From Adiantum capillus-veneris (lineage: Eukaryota > Streptophyta > Polypodiopsida > Polypodiales > Pteridaceae), in NCBI GenBank assembly GCA_014529385.2, contig CM043971.1, positions 33,563,709 through 33,623,708 on the forward strand: DNA of 60,000 nucleotides, written 5' to 3'. A program made the translations under genes and the position numbers. The number at the start of each line of letters is the position of its first letter. The stretch's first letter is position 1. The notes under the pieces are model-generated. The model worked only from the letters and a program-made list of their open reading frames with translations, did no database searches and had not been told where the DNA came from. Below, piece by piece: positions 1 through 9,759 of the stretch.

Positions 1-366
1 ATGTAGCTAGCAATCGCATCTAGGTCCAATCGGGACCTCATCGATGTCCGATTGACTAACCCCTATTGCAACCATGTCTATTCGAGATCAATCAGACCAA
101 AATGATGCAGTCATTTCGTCTATCAGTTCCTGCACTTAAAAGAAGTCAAGAACAAATCAGTATCATAATCAGGAATTCCATTTCATAAAGTCATACAGCA
201 GAATACTGTCAGCTTTCAGTATCCCTGAAGCTCAAAGAGACATCAGTGACTCTAGTATCTAAATCAAGGCATCTGTTGACAAAGGAGCGGGGTGACTCCC
301 CTCTTGTGCATCCTACTGCACCAGATCTCCGGCCAAGCTGAATTTCTGGGTTCCATTTGGAGTAGA
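1..366 (-). other. 3' untranslated region of copy A
   Basis: Non-coding tail between the chromodomain stop and the off-window 3' LTR. It matches 6681-7047 of copy B almost base for base. No other feature is seen in it. Confidence 0.75.
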
Positions 367-2049
367 CTATGCTAAACCAAAAGCATCGAGGTAAAGTTTC
401 ACAATCTGAGGAGTATCTGCTAGGTCCTCCTCCTCCATCCACTTCGAATCCAATGCAAGATAATTCTTGAACTTAACCAAGAACCGCCTTCGGAGATTAC
501 CTTTATTTTTCGTATCCTTATGTGCCAAAATCTGTTCAGGAGCAAGGATCTCCTCGATTTCTTCCACTTCGGGTTGCTCATCAAGCTCCCCATCATCAGG
601 CACATCACCCTTAAAAGGTTTCAAGAGACTCACATGAAATGCATTGTGAATCCTCCAAGTATCTTGCAATTTCAATCGAAAGGAGACATCATTTATCTTT
701 TCAGTGATCTGGAAAGGGCCGTAGTATCACATGCTAAGCTTTGGAAAAAGCCTCTCCTTTCCCTTTTTCTTTCTCAAGTGTACCTTCTCAAAACGTAAGA
801 GCACCCAATCATCCTCCTTCAATTTCAAGTCGCGACGATGACGATCCGCTGCCTTTTTCTGTCGTTCTTGAGACTTTTGCAAAGTTTCGCGAACCTTGGC
901 AAAAGCCGTATCCAAGTCTCGCGTATATTCATCCGCTTCAAAAATCTTATCTTTCGTGCTTAGGAATGGTGGAACCTTCGTAGCACCTTCAACAATCTCA
1001 AATGGCGCCTTCCCCGTCGAAGAGTGTATCGTGTTATTGTAGGCAAATTCCACCAAAGGTAGATACTTTTCCCATTGAGACTTCTGATCTGAGATATAAG
1101 ACTTCAATAAATCTAGAGCCACTGAATTAGCAATCTCGGATTGCCCATCAGTCTGTGGGTGGAACGAAAACGAGAACTGCAACCGCGTGCCAATGTTCTC
1201 TCAAATTGCCTTCCAAAACAAACTCGTAAAGCCGGGGTCTCTGTCGGAGACAATCGTCTCAGGCATGCCATGTAATCTGAAGATCTGGACCAAAAAAAGT
1301 CTCGCTAAGTGATCTGGCTTGATTGTTTCCTTCACTGCAATGAAATGAGCCTGTTTGCTAAATATGTCACTAGCAATCCAAATACCATCGTGACCACTCT
1401 GTGTTCTCGGGAGATCAAAAATGAAATCCATTGCAATACTTTCCCAGGGGCGGGTGGGTATGGGTAAAGGTTGTAACAATCCCTGTGCCTTATGCCTGTC
1501 AAACTTGACCTTCTGGCAGACTAAGCAAATACGCACAAACTCTTCCACATCCTTTTTGAGTCTCCGCCAAAAGAAGTATCTCTCTACCCCTTTCATGGTG
1601 GTAGCAATGCCGCGGTGACCTGTAAAAGGTGGACAGTGGCATTCAATCCTAACTTTTTCCCCGAACGGCTGTGTAACGCACAACATGGTTTTTCTCATCA
1701 AGTAGCCTTCTCGAATGGAGTATCCTGCTACTGTCTCCCCATCCCGTATCCGTGTGAAAACGTCTGCAAAATCTGTATCTGTGGCATACTGGTCGACCAT
1801 ATCCTCGAAGCTCCTATGATGTATCGCGGAAATAGCCAGAACCAACGGCTTCCGAGACAAAGCATCTGCCACCACACTCTTCTGTCCCTGCACATGGACA
1901 ATCTGGAAGTGAAATTGACAAGATGTTTGCCCACCACGTCTGCTTTTCCGAAAGCTACTTCTGTGACAAGAAGTAGCGCAAACTCTGATGGTGTGTAAAG
2001 ACGGTAAAATCCGCTCCAAGAAGGTAATGCCGCCACTGAGTAAGAGCAT
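367..2049 (-). pseudogene. Integrase plus C-terminal chromodomain (copy A), broken
   Basis: One reading frame holds, in order, the end of RNase H, the integrase zinc-binding region (CxxC within LVCQKVKF), the catalytic core (MDFIFDLP, then VSDRDP, then the Glu in QTDGQSEIAN), the C-terminal basic region (DDWVLLRFEK) and a chromodomain at about 367-600 ([16 protein letters not shown]). In the family, integrase inserts the DNA copy and the chromodomain is thought to steer insertion to modified histones. Two in-frame stops interrupt it: TGA at about 1198-1200, where copy B has TGG, and TGA at about 724-726, where copy B has CGA. The frame with RNase H is lost near 2000. The DDE residues are all visible. 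Confidence 0.9.
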
Positions 2050-2505
2050 GGATAACCGCCAAAAGCTCTTTCTCGTAAATCAGTGCTGTCATTTCCGACC
2101 TTGAGAATAATCGGCTCTCGTAAGCAATGACATGGCCTTCTTGCATTAAGACCGCACCCAAACTACGACCACAAGCATCACAATATACTTCAAATGACTT
2201 CTGCAAGTCCGGCAAAGTCAAAACTGGTCCCGTAGTCAATTTCTCTTTCAATGTCTGAAAGGTAGTCACCTCTGTGGGTCCCCACGAGAAAGGGACTCCT
2301 TTCTGTGGCAAGATATGCAAAGGGGAAGCAACCTCTGCAAACTTTCGAATGAACCGCCTGTAGTACGAACACAGTCCCAAGAAGCTTCCAACTTAATGGA
2401 CATTCTTCAAATCGGGCCAATCACGGGCAGTGTCTATCTTGGCCGGATCCATTTGCACTCCTGCTGCTGAGACAATGTGTCCCAAAAAGTGTATCTCTGA
2501 AGCGA
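1990..2505 (-). pseudogene. RNase H and RT C-terminal remnant (copy A)
   Basis: Reads the RT connection (GLCSYYRRFIRKFAEV), then RNase H with the Asp of VYCDACGRSLGAVLMQEG and the Glu of YEKELLAVIHAL. A TAA at about 2393-2395 replaces the Glu codon of the NVHEVKSF motif that copy C keeps; copy B carries the same TAA. Upstream, only IHFLGHIVS of RT remains before the sequence jumps into gag near 2500, so the RT palm with its catalytic FFDD is absent. Confidence 0.88.
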
Positions 2506-3905
2506 GCTCTCTCCTCAAGAGTAAGCTTGGGTCGTGCATCCTTCTTTTCTGGGTTGCTCTTTCTCTTTCTACTTTCATTCGCTGAAGTCTGTTCGGCTCG
2601 TTGTGTCATGACCTCATCGGTGGGGTAGGTCAGACTGCCAGAGTGAATCGCAAAGCCCCGTTCGCATGACTGATCAACTCCTGAATAGAAGCCGACTGCT
2701 GTTCCAAGCAGTGATCTCAGATCTCTGTAGGTAGACCCAAGGTAAACCCGCTCAATCTGTTCTCTGAACGAGATCTTCTTGAATGAAGAGACGGGTAGAA
2801 AAGAGCTCCAGAAAAGCATCCACTATATCCATCTTGGTCATCCAAAGATGGTTCCAAGCAGCTCGTATATCGCGTTCATACTCTTGTGTCAGCCAAGAGG
2901 AAATAAAAAGCTTCTTAAATCACTCATTTAACTGTCGCAGTCTTGTTTAAAAGAAGCGTAAACGACCAAGTTCGAGCATTCCCCTTAAAATAAGAGGCAG
3001 CTCTCCGAATGTTGGAGTGCTCTAAGTAGCGTCCTCCCGCGAAAGCGATGTCAAACTGCTGTATAAAAGACAAAGCCTTCGAAGCATCTGAGTATCCTGA
3101 AAAAAGTGTCAAATTTGATCGATTGTCCACCTTTCTTAAACTCTCAGACTTTCTTGCTTTTATCTTCCAGAAAGTCATACTGGTTGGCTTTATAAAAATT
3201 CTTCTTGTTCGCATAAAAGTTTCCGTCATCGCTGTCTGTAGACGAGTCCTCAGTAGAACTATCACTCACTGGGCAAGATTTAGACTTCTTTGCCTTTTTC
3301 TTGCCCTTTCCGAAGCGTTGTTTCTTGCTTTGGTTTTTGCCTTTTCTGTCTTCTTCGCTCGAATCTGAAGAGCTAGAAGAACTGTCAGCAGAAGAAGAAG
3401 AAGAAGAAGAAGAAGAATTGGGTACTCCTTCAAATCGAACACGCTTCTTCTATTTCTTTGCCTTGTCAAATGTCGACTGACGACCCAAATAACCCGAGAA
3501 GTCAGTGCCTTTCTTCTGCTTTTTGCCGTGCTTTTTAGCTTTCTTCTGCGCGTCAAAAAGCTGAGCAACCCGTGCATCAACCACCTCTTCTAATTCCTTC
3601 TTTAAATATTTCTTTTGATCAGAAGGTTTCTTGAGAGCGGGTTTCGGGGGTGGTGTTGTGGTTTTCTGCCACTGCTCGTGCACTTCTTGAAAAGAAGTCT
3701 CGCTCATATATTTTGCAAATTTTGGGTCCCTCGTAAAATTGAGCATCATCTTTGTTGCATCGCCGATCAATTGACGACGCTCCATCTCTCGTCGCTCCGC
3801 CTGAGTAGGCCGAGGCGGGCCATACTCTCTGCCGGAATCTTTGTTGTGATCCCTGCCCACATCTCCAGATGCAGAGGGAGTCGACTGATCCTTGCGTGAA
3901 GCCAT
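2506..3905 (-). pseudogene. Gag remnant (copy A)
   Basis: Starts at the ATG at 3903-3905 (MASRKDQSTPSASG), matching copy B. The N-terminal part is rich in Lys, Ser and Asp. The capsid-like part survives as fragments in three frames (FSGYSDASKALSFIQQFDIA; LREQIERF-like text near 2700). A TAG at 3450-3452 sits where copy B has CAG. The zinc knuckle and protease are deleted: gag joins RT at a shared GAAGC, a likely microhomology deletion. Gag would form the particle shell; this copy cannot. Confidence 0.85.
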
Positions 3906-3949
3906 AGGTGCCGCGGAAAAAAAATTGGGGATCGGGAGAAATCGGCCGT

Positions 3950-3961
3950 GCTCTGATACCA
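3950..3961 (-). other. Primer-binding site, tRNA-iMet type (copy A)
   Basis: On the minus strand it reads TGGTATCAGAGC, one base inside the LTR. This is complementary to the 3' end of plant initiator tRNA-Met, the standard primer for minus-strand DNA synthesis in many plant LTR elements. Confidence 0.9.
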
Positions 3962-4284
3962 CTGTAACAGACTTGGACACTCCAAGTCGAGAATCAATCA
4001 CAACAGCACCAAATAACCACTTCAAAACAATTCACAGATCACAATAGATTTGCACTAGCCCGGTGGAGTTCCATGCCCAGAGATATTGGCCCCAAAGAAT
4101 GGCGCCCCTTTCGGTATTTCTTTATGTATTAATCAATGTCAAAGTACAAGAGAGCGGTTAGGGTTTCACTCTCAGACTTTGCATCCAGATGCCCTGCAGA
4201 GTGAGCCCTCACCCCTTATTTAAAGTTTACAAAGGATGCCCAAAAGCAGAGCCCCAAAAGCTTCCAAATCAAAAGCTAAAAATT

Positions 4285-4330
<46 letters not shown>

Positions 4331-4363
4331 ATAAAGTAATCTTTCTCTCTCTCTCTCTCTCTC
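4285..4363. repeat. Inverted (GA)n/(CT)n pair inside the LTR
   Basis: (GA)21 at 4285-4326, a 16-base spacer, then a (CT) tract to 4363. Together they could fold into a hairpin. Copy B has only CT tracts at the matching place, so the first tract has switched strand in copy A. Confidence 0.85.
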
Positions 4364-4432
4364 CTTGCCAAAGCGTACAGAAAAAGCACCGGAAATCCGT
4401 ACTGCTGCCACGTGACATCTCTGCTGCGAAAG

Positions 4433-4516
4433 TTAGGGTTTCAGCCAGCAGTTAGGGTTAGGGTTTCCAGAAATTAGGGTTTGTGCAGATTAGGGTTTCT
4501 GGCAGAAATTAGGGTT
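4433..4516 (-). promoter_or_regulatory. Telo-box cluster in U3 of copy A LTR
   Basis: Six TTAGGG motifs within 84 bases, most followed by TTT. In the element's own sense they read AAACCCTAA, the plant telo-box found in promoters of many growth and translation genes. They lie in U3, upstream of the presumed start. A promoter or Telobox-binding role is inference. Confidence 0.55.
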
Positions 4517-4580
4517 TTTGCTCTCCGTAGCCACGTCATCACTTTGTGACAATGGCCCCTACGCAAGGGTGATGCAAAAA

Positions 4581-5237
4581 TTAAAAAACGGTCCAAATTT
4601 TTTTGTTACAACAAAGCTGCAACCATAGCGTCAAGATAACCCCGATACTTGGTTCAATAAAAGAAGAGGCAAAGGTGCTTTGCTTATGACATTTCCATGA
4701 GATAAGCGTGCTACCAATGGGTAGTTGGTGTAGATCTTTGTGTGCGATCAACACATCGAGCCCAATCAAAATCACAATAGCCAAAAAGACTATCACCACC
4801 GGAAATAGTGAATACCACATCCGTTAGTGCCATGAGTATACCGAAGTACTCGTTGAGCTCCTTGTCAATGAGAGAGATGAGGCTAATAAGATACTCATGT
4901 CATAGTAGATATTAGGCAGTGTTAACCAAGAATGAAAGAGAAGAGATAAGTAGCATGTACTCCATAGTATCCACCAATGACTTCGGATCCATAGGACAAG
5001 AAATGGGAGAGTGATTTTGATTTGATGCAATTTTTGGACATACTCCTCCTCACATACGAAAATGCCATCAAAAGATTGCAATACTTCCAGACCAAGAAAA
5101 TAATGCAAAAACCCAAGATCTTTCATAGCAAAGGTAGACATGAGTTGAGTTTTGACCCAACCATCAACATCACAGTCTGTGACAATGATATCACAATCTT
5201 TGAGAAGCAATAAAAGATTCGCATCAATGATATACAC
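4581..5237 (-). pseudogene. Ty1/copia reverse transcriptase-RNase H fragment
   Basis: Minus-strand fragments show the copia RT C-terminal signature (FAMKDLGFLHYFLGLEVLQ, then GIFVCEEEYVQKL) and, to the left in other frames, RNase H text ending LISWKCHKQSTFASS, which matches the copia pattern ISW..KKQ..VA.SS. No LTR, integrase or gag is seen, and frames shift repeatedly. It is an old scrap lying between copies A and B. Confidence 0.8.
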
Positions 5238-5778
5238 TTGCTTCTCTAGATCGCCATTCTAGAAAGGAGACTTGGGACCAAGAGACGAATCAATTTCAGG
5301 ATGGCAAATAGTTAATTGGCTATGTTAAATGCAAAATGTTTCCAGCAAGGTATACTTCATCCAATAACTGAATGTAGCCAAAGCTTTTGATGTTGATTGG
5401 TGGAATGACTTATTCAAAGACCTTTGCATGAGGCTTTGACCATTATGAAAAAGTACATACTTTAAAGTGTCTACTCCACATCACAGCCTATCAGGTGGCC
5501 ACATACACAGCATGCACGATTGGAAAAGGTACGACAGTCTACAACTACCACAGCATGGAAAACACGAAGGTAGGGCTATCAGCAGAGGGCGATCACAGCA
5601 CAAGAACGCAAAATGGGGTGTACGCCGAAAACACAGCTAATACTCCAGATGTAGCCTCCTCAAATTTGGGCAATAGCGATGGCAGAGGGCTGCTTTCATA
5701 CGCATAAAGTGACCTTGAGTTTTCGAGTATACGACTTGCCCATTTTTTGCGTTTTAAAAATATGCGGCGTGCACTCAC
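5238..5778. other. Unassigned spacer left of copy B
   Basis: No recognisable gene. One 70-codon plus-strand frame (5495-5707) has no family resemblance. The last five bases, CTCAC at 5774-5778, are the target duplication of copy B. Confidence 0.5.
5774..5778. repeat. Target-site duplication of copy B, left
   Basis: CTCAC immediately before the LTR; the same five bases follow the other LTR at 19019-19023. Confidence 0.85.
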
Positions 5779-6147
5779 TGTAACAGACTTGGACACTCCC
5801 AAGTCAAGAATCAATCACCACACCACCAAATAACCACTTCAAAACAATTCACAGATCACAATAGATTGCACTGGCCCGGCGGAGTTCCGTGCCTAGAGAT
5901 ATTGGCCCCAAAGACTAGCGCCCCTTCCGGTACTTCTTTATGTATTAAATCAATGTCAAAGTACAAGAGAGCGGTTAGGGTTTCCCTCTCAAACTCTGCG
6001 TCCAGATGCTCTGCTGAGTGAGCCCCTCTCCGCTTATTTAATGATTACAAGGGATGCCCAAAAGCAGAGCCCCAAAAGCTTCAGAACAAAAGCCAAAATT
6101 CTCTCTCTCTCAACCCTCTATAGGGCTTTCAAATATAAAGCAAGTAA

Positions 6148-6215
<68 letters not shown>

Positions 6216-6456
6216 CCTTGCCAAAGCGTAAAGAAAATGCAAATATTGCGTCGCTTGCTAGCCCCTTTTTCCACGCCGCAAAATCCGGAAAAAGCTCCCA
6301 CGTGGCATTTCAGCCGCCAGTTAGGGTTTCAGCCACTTCAGGATTTCAGCCAGCAGTTAGGGTTAGGGTTTTCAGAAATTAGGGTTTTTGCAAATTAGGG
6401 TTTCTGGCAAAAATTAGGGTTTATGTTGACGGTAGCCACGTCATCACTTTGTGACA
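5779..6456 (-). repeat. 3' LTR of copy B
   Basis: 678 bases with TG...CA ends. TTAGGG motifs begin at 5975, 6321, 6357, 6363, 6379, 6395 and 6414. A long (TC)n tract spans 6151-6213. On the sense (minus) strand a TATA-like TTAAATAAG lies near 6036-6044, and CACGTG (a G-box core) lies near 6299. The other LTR, split by the LINE, is 674 bases. Confidence 0.93.
6321..6419 (-). promoter_or_regulatory. Telo-box cluster in LTR of copy B
   Basis: Six TTAGGG motifs in about 100 bases (6321 to 6414), read as AAACCCTAA-type telo-boxes in the element's sense. Number and spacing follow copy A closely. Copy C's LTR has none. Confidence 0.55.
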
Positions 6457-6470
6457 TACCCCCCTCTTGA
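6457..6470 (-). other. Polypurine tract of copy B
   Basis: Directly internal to the 3' LTR; the minus strand reads AAGAGGGGGGTA. This is the usual primer for plus-strand synthesis. Copy C has a nearly identical tract at 21406. Confidence 0.8.
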
Positions 6471-7047
6471 AAGCATTGTAATCGACCGTGATTACGCCTG
6501 TAAAACTGACAGAAGCCATGAACCGTCTTAGCAGACACTGACTGTTAGTACCTACGTACTAGGAACACACATCTAACACATGTACCAAATCGACACTCAC
6601 ATCACACGACATAACAGGACATCACTAGACATCACAGGACATTCAACATTCATTCGGATCTTAGACCATGATTTATCGGCAATGTAGCTAGCAATCGCAT
6701 CTAGATCCAATCGGGACCTCATCGATGTCCGATTGACTAACCCCTATTGCAACCATGTCTATTCGAGATCAATCAGACCAAAATGTTGCAGTCATTTCGT
6801 CTATCATTTTCTGCACTTAAAAGAAGTCAAGAACAAATCAGTATCATAATCAGGAATTCCATTTTATTTAAGTCTTACAACAGAATACTGTCGGCTTTCA
6901 GTATCCCTGAAGCTCAAAGAGACATCAATGACTCTAGTATCTAAATCAAGGCATCTGTTGACAAAGGAGCGGAGTGACTCCCCTCTTGTGCATCCCACTG
7001 CATCAGATCTCCGGCAAAGCTGAATTCTGGGTTCCGTTTGGAGTAGA
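6471..7047 (-). other. 3' untranslated region of copy B
   Basis: Non-coding stretch between the chromodomain stop and the purine tract. It has several short near-repeats of GACATCAC near 6600-6645. The part from 6681 is the counterpart of 1-366. No gene seen. Confidence 0.75.
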
Positions 7048-8486
7048 CTATGCTAAACCAAAAGCATCGAGGTAAAGTTTCACAATCTGAGGAGTATCTG
7101 CTAGGTCCTCCTCCTCCATCCACTTCGCATCCAATGCAGGATACTTCTTGAACTTAACCAAGAACCGCCTTCGGACTTTACCTTTATTCTTTGTATCCTT
7201 ATGTGCCAAAATCTGTTCAGAAACAAGGATCTCCTCGTTTTCTTCCACTGGGGGTTGCTCATCTGGCTCCCCATCATCAGGCACATGACCCTTAAAGGTT
7301 TCAAGAGACTCACATGGAATGCATTGTGAATCCTCCAAGTATCTGGCAGTTTTAATCGGAAGGAGACATCATTTATCTTTTCAGTGATCTGGAAAGATCC
7401 GTAGTATCGCATACTGAGCTTTGGAGGAAGCCTCTCCTTTCCCTTTTTCTTTCTTAGGCGTGCCTTCTCAAAACATAAGAGCACCCAATCATCCTCCTTC
7501 AATTTCAAGTCGCGCCCATGGCGTTCCGCTGCCTTTTTCTGTCGTTCTTGATACTTCTGCAAAGTCTCGCGAACCTTGGCAAAAGCCATATCCAAATCTC
7601 GCGTATATTCATCCGCTTCAAAGATCTTATCTTTCGTGCCAATGTTCTCCCAAATTGCCTTCCAAAACAAACTCGCAAATCTGGGGTCTCTATCGGAGAC
7701 AATCGTCTCAAGCATGCCGTGTAATCTGAAGATCTGGGCCAACAACAGTCTCGCTAAGTGATCCGGTTTGACTGTTTTCTTCACTGGAATGAAATAAACT
7801 TGTTTGCTAAATCTGTCAATAATAGTCCAGATCCCATCGTGATCACTCTGTGTTCTCGGGAGATCAAAAATGAAATCCATTGCAATACTTTCCCAGGGGC
7901 GGGTGGGTATGGGTAAAGGCTGTAACAATCCATGTGCCTTATGCCTGTCAAACTTGACCTTCTGGCATACTAAGCAACTACGCACAAACTCTTCCACATC
8001 CTTTTTGAGTCTCGGCCAAAAGAAGTCTCTCTCTACCCCTTTCATGGTGGTAGCAATGCCGCGGTGACCCGTAAAAGGTGGACAGTGGCATTCAGTCATA
8101 ACTTTTTCCCTCAACGGCTGTGTAACGCACAACATGGTTTTTCTCATCAAGTAGCCTTTCCGAATGGAGTATCCTGCTACTGTCTCCCCATCCCGTATCC
8201 GTGTGAAAATATCTGCAAAATCTGTATCTGTGGCATACTGATCTATCATATCCTCGAAGCTCCTATGATGTATCACGGAAATAGCCAGAACCAACGGCTT
8301 CCGAGACACAGCATCTGCCACCACATTCTTCTGTCCTTGCACGTGGACAATCTGGAAGTGAAACTGTGACAAGATATTCGCCCACCGCATCTGCTTTTCC
8401 GAAAGCTTCTTTTGTGACAAGAAGTAGCGCAAACTCTGATTTTTTGTAAAGCCAGTAAAATCCGCTCTAAGTAGGTAATCCGCCAC
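7048..8486 (-). pseudogene. Integrase plus chromodomain (copy B), core deleted
   Basis: A 461-codon frame (7101-8486) holds the end of RNase H (VVADAVSRKP), the integrase zinc region (GHRGI, CLVCQKVKF) and the core Asp residues (MDFIFDLP; VSDRDP). It then jumps from ENIGT straight to KDKIFEADEY. Compared with copy A this removes 231 bases (77 codons) in frame, including the catalytic Glu of QSEIAN and the conserved YNNTIHSSTGKAPFE. Both edges carry CGTGC. Near 7290 a one-base loss shifts the chromodomain ([16 protein letters not shown]) into another frame, read at 7048-7338. Integration activity would be lost. Confidence 0.9.
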
Positions 8487-8883
8487 TGAGTAAGAGCATG
8501 GATAACCGCCAGAAGCTCTGTCTCATAAATCTGTGCTGTCATCTCCGGCCTAGAGAACAATCCGCTCTCGTAAGCAATGACATGGCCTTCTTGCATTAAG
8601 ACCGCACCCAGACTACGACCACAAGCATCACAATATACTTCAAATGACTTCTGCAAGTCCGGCAAAGTCAAAACTGGTCCCGTAGTCAATTTCTCTTTCA
8701 ATGTCTGAAAGGCAGTCACCTCTGTGGGTCCCCACGAGAAAGGGACTCCTTTCTGTGGCAAGATATACAAAGGGGAAGCAACCTCTGCAAACTTTCGAAT
8801 GAACCGCCTGTAGTACGAACACAGTCCCAAGAAGCTTCCAACTTAATGGACATTCTTCAAATCGAGCCAATCACGGATAGTGT
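8470..8883 (-). pseudogene. RNase H and RT connection (copy B)
   Basis: GLCSYYRRFIRKFAEV followed by RNase H motifs VYCDACGRSLGAVLMQEG and YETELLAVIHAL. A TAA at about 8843-8845 replaces the Glu of NVHEVKSF, identical to copy A. A frameshift near 8480 separates it from integrase. Confidence 0.88.
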
Positions 8884-9516
8884 CTATCTTGGCCGGATCC
8901 ATTTGCACTCCTGCTGCTGAGACAATGTGTCCCAAAAAGTGTATCTCTGAAGCAGATGATCGCTGTGTTCTGTCTCATTCTTGGAGAAAACAATGATATC
9001 ATCAAAGAAAGTGCCAACAAATAGCCTGTACTCTCGAAAAATCCTGTCCTTCATCCGGTTAAATGTCGCAGGAGCATTGGTTAAGCCAAACGGCATTACC
9101 AGAAACTCAAATAACCCAAAAGTAGTCCGAAAGGCTGTCTTGTAGACGTTTTCCGACGCGATTCGGATCTGACGATATCCACTCTTCAGATCAATCCTGC
9201 TAAAGCACGAGGATCCCCGTAACCTGTCGAGTATATCATCGATCATAGGAATCGGAAATCTGTTCTTGATGGTGATTTTGTTGAGAGCTCTATAATCGAT
9301 GCACATTTTCCAAGATCCGTCTTTCTTCAAATCCAACAACAGTGGAGAGCAATACCGTGAAGTACTAAGTTGGACAAAACCCTTTTCCAAGAGTTCCTTC
9401 ACTTGGTTCATAATCTTTTCATTCTGTACTCGGCTCACACGATAAGGTGGCCGGTTTGGTGGCGTGCTTCCAAGTATCAGATCAATGGTCCGATCTTCGG
9501 GCCCTTTAAAAAGCAA
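8884..9516 (-). pseudogene. Reverse transcriptase (copy B), C-terminal deletion
   Basis: 210 residues with RT motifs in order: EKGFVQLSTSRYCSPLL, WKMCIDYRALNKITIKNRFP, SSCFSRIDLKSGYRQIRI, FLVMPFGLTNAPATFNRM and the catalytic FFDDIIVFS. After SDHLLQ the frame jumps into the codons for IHFLGHIVS read in the wrong frame, so roughly 30 residues (REHKLVINAKKSEFFLPE in copy C) are missing. The left edge of the gap is also seen in copy A. Confidence 0.9.
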
Positions 9517-9759
9517 TCGGCATGAGTGTGGAGAAAAATCTTGGCGTTCTTTTGTTCATGTCAAAACTTATTCAACCTTTATCCATCGTTCAGTTCTCTC
9601 CAAAAGAATGAGTAAAGAAACTGAAGTTCATCAAGGACAATCTCTGAACCCTTCATTTGTCAAAGTCGCTTTCTTTGCCCGGTAGTCAACCACGGCGTAG
9701 TTCTTGTGGTACCAAGAGATTCCGAGTAGAACGTCACTCGCATGCACTGAACACCCCTG

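Larger units (their letters stand above)
1..4551 (-). mobile_element. Ty3/gypsy chromovirus copy A, 3' end off-window
   Basis: A minus-strand LTR retrotransposon read right to left: LTR, tRNA-iMet primer site, gag remnant, RT/RNase H remnant, integrase with chromodomain, 3' UTR. Position 1 corresponds to about 6681 in copy B, so the 3' LTR lies left of the window. Protease and most of RT are missing: gag is joined directly to the end of RT near 2500. Several in-frame stops make it non-functional. It is a close relative of copy B at 5779-19018 and shares two specific defects with it. The bases after the LTR (ATGGC at 4552) would be the target duplication, but the partner lies outside the window. 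Confidence 0.93.
3963..4551 (-). repeat. 5' LTR of copy A
   Basis: 589 bases. On the minus strand it starts TGTCACAAAG and ends TTACA, giving TG...CA ends. It aligns with both LTRs of copy B. It holds seven TTAGGG motifs (4158, 4433, 4452, 4458, 4474, 4490, 4509) and an inverted pair of microsatellites, (GA)n at 4285-4326 then (CT)n at 4343-4363. Confidence 0.92.

Noticed and set aside
4433-4516. Interstitial telomere array
   Set aside because: TTAGGG motifs are separated by unrelated bases and recur at the same places in different LTR copies, so they are LTR parts.
6041-6398. Coding ORFs rich in Leu-Ser or Arg-Glu (also 4189-4455, 18617-18925, 20208-20593, 30383-31192, 42677-43145, 50883-51340)
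   Set aside because: They are translations of (TC)n/(GA)n microsatellites on either strand.
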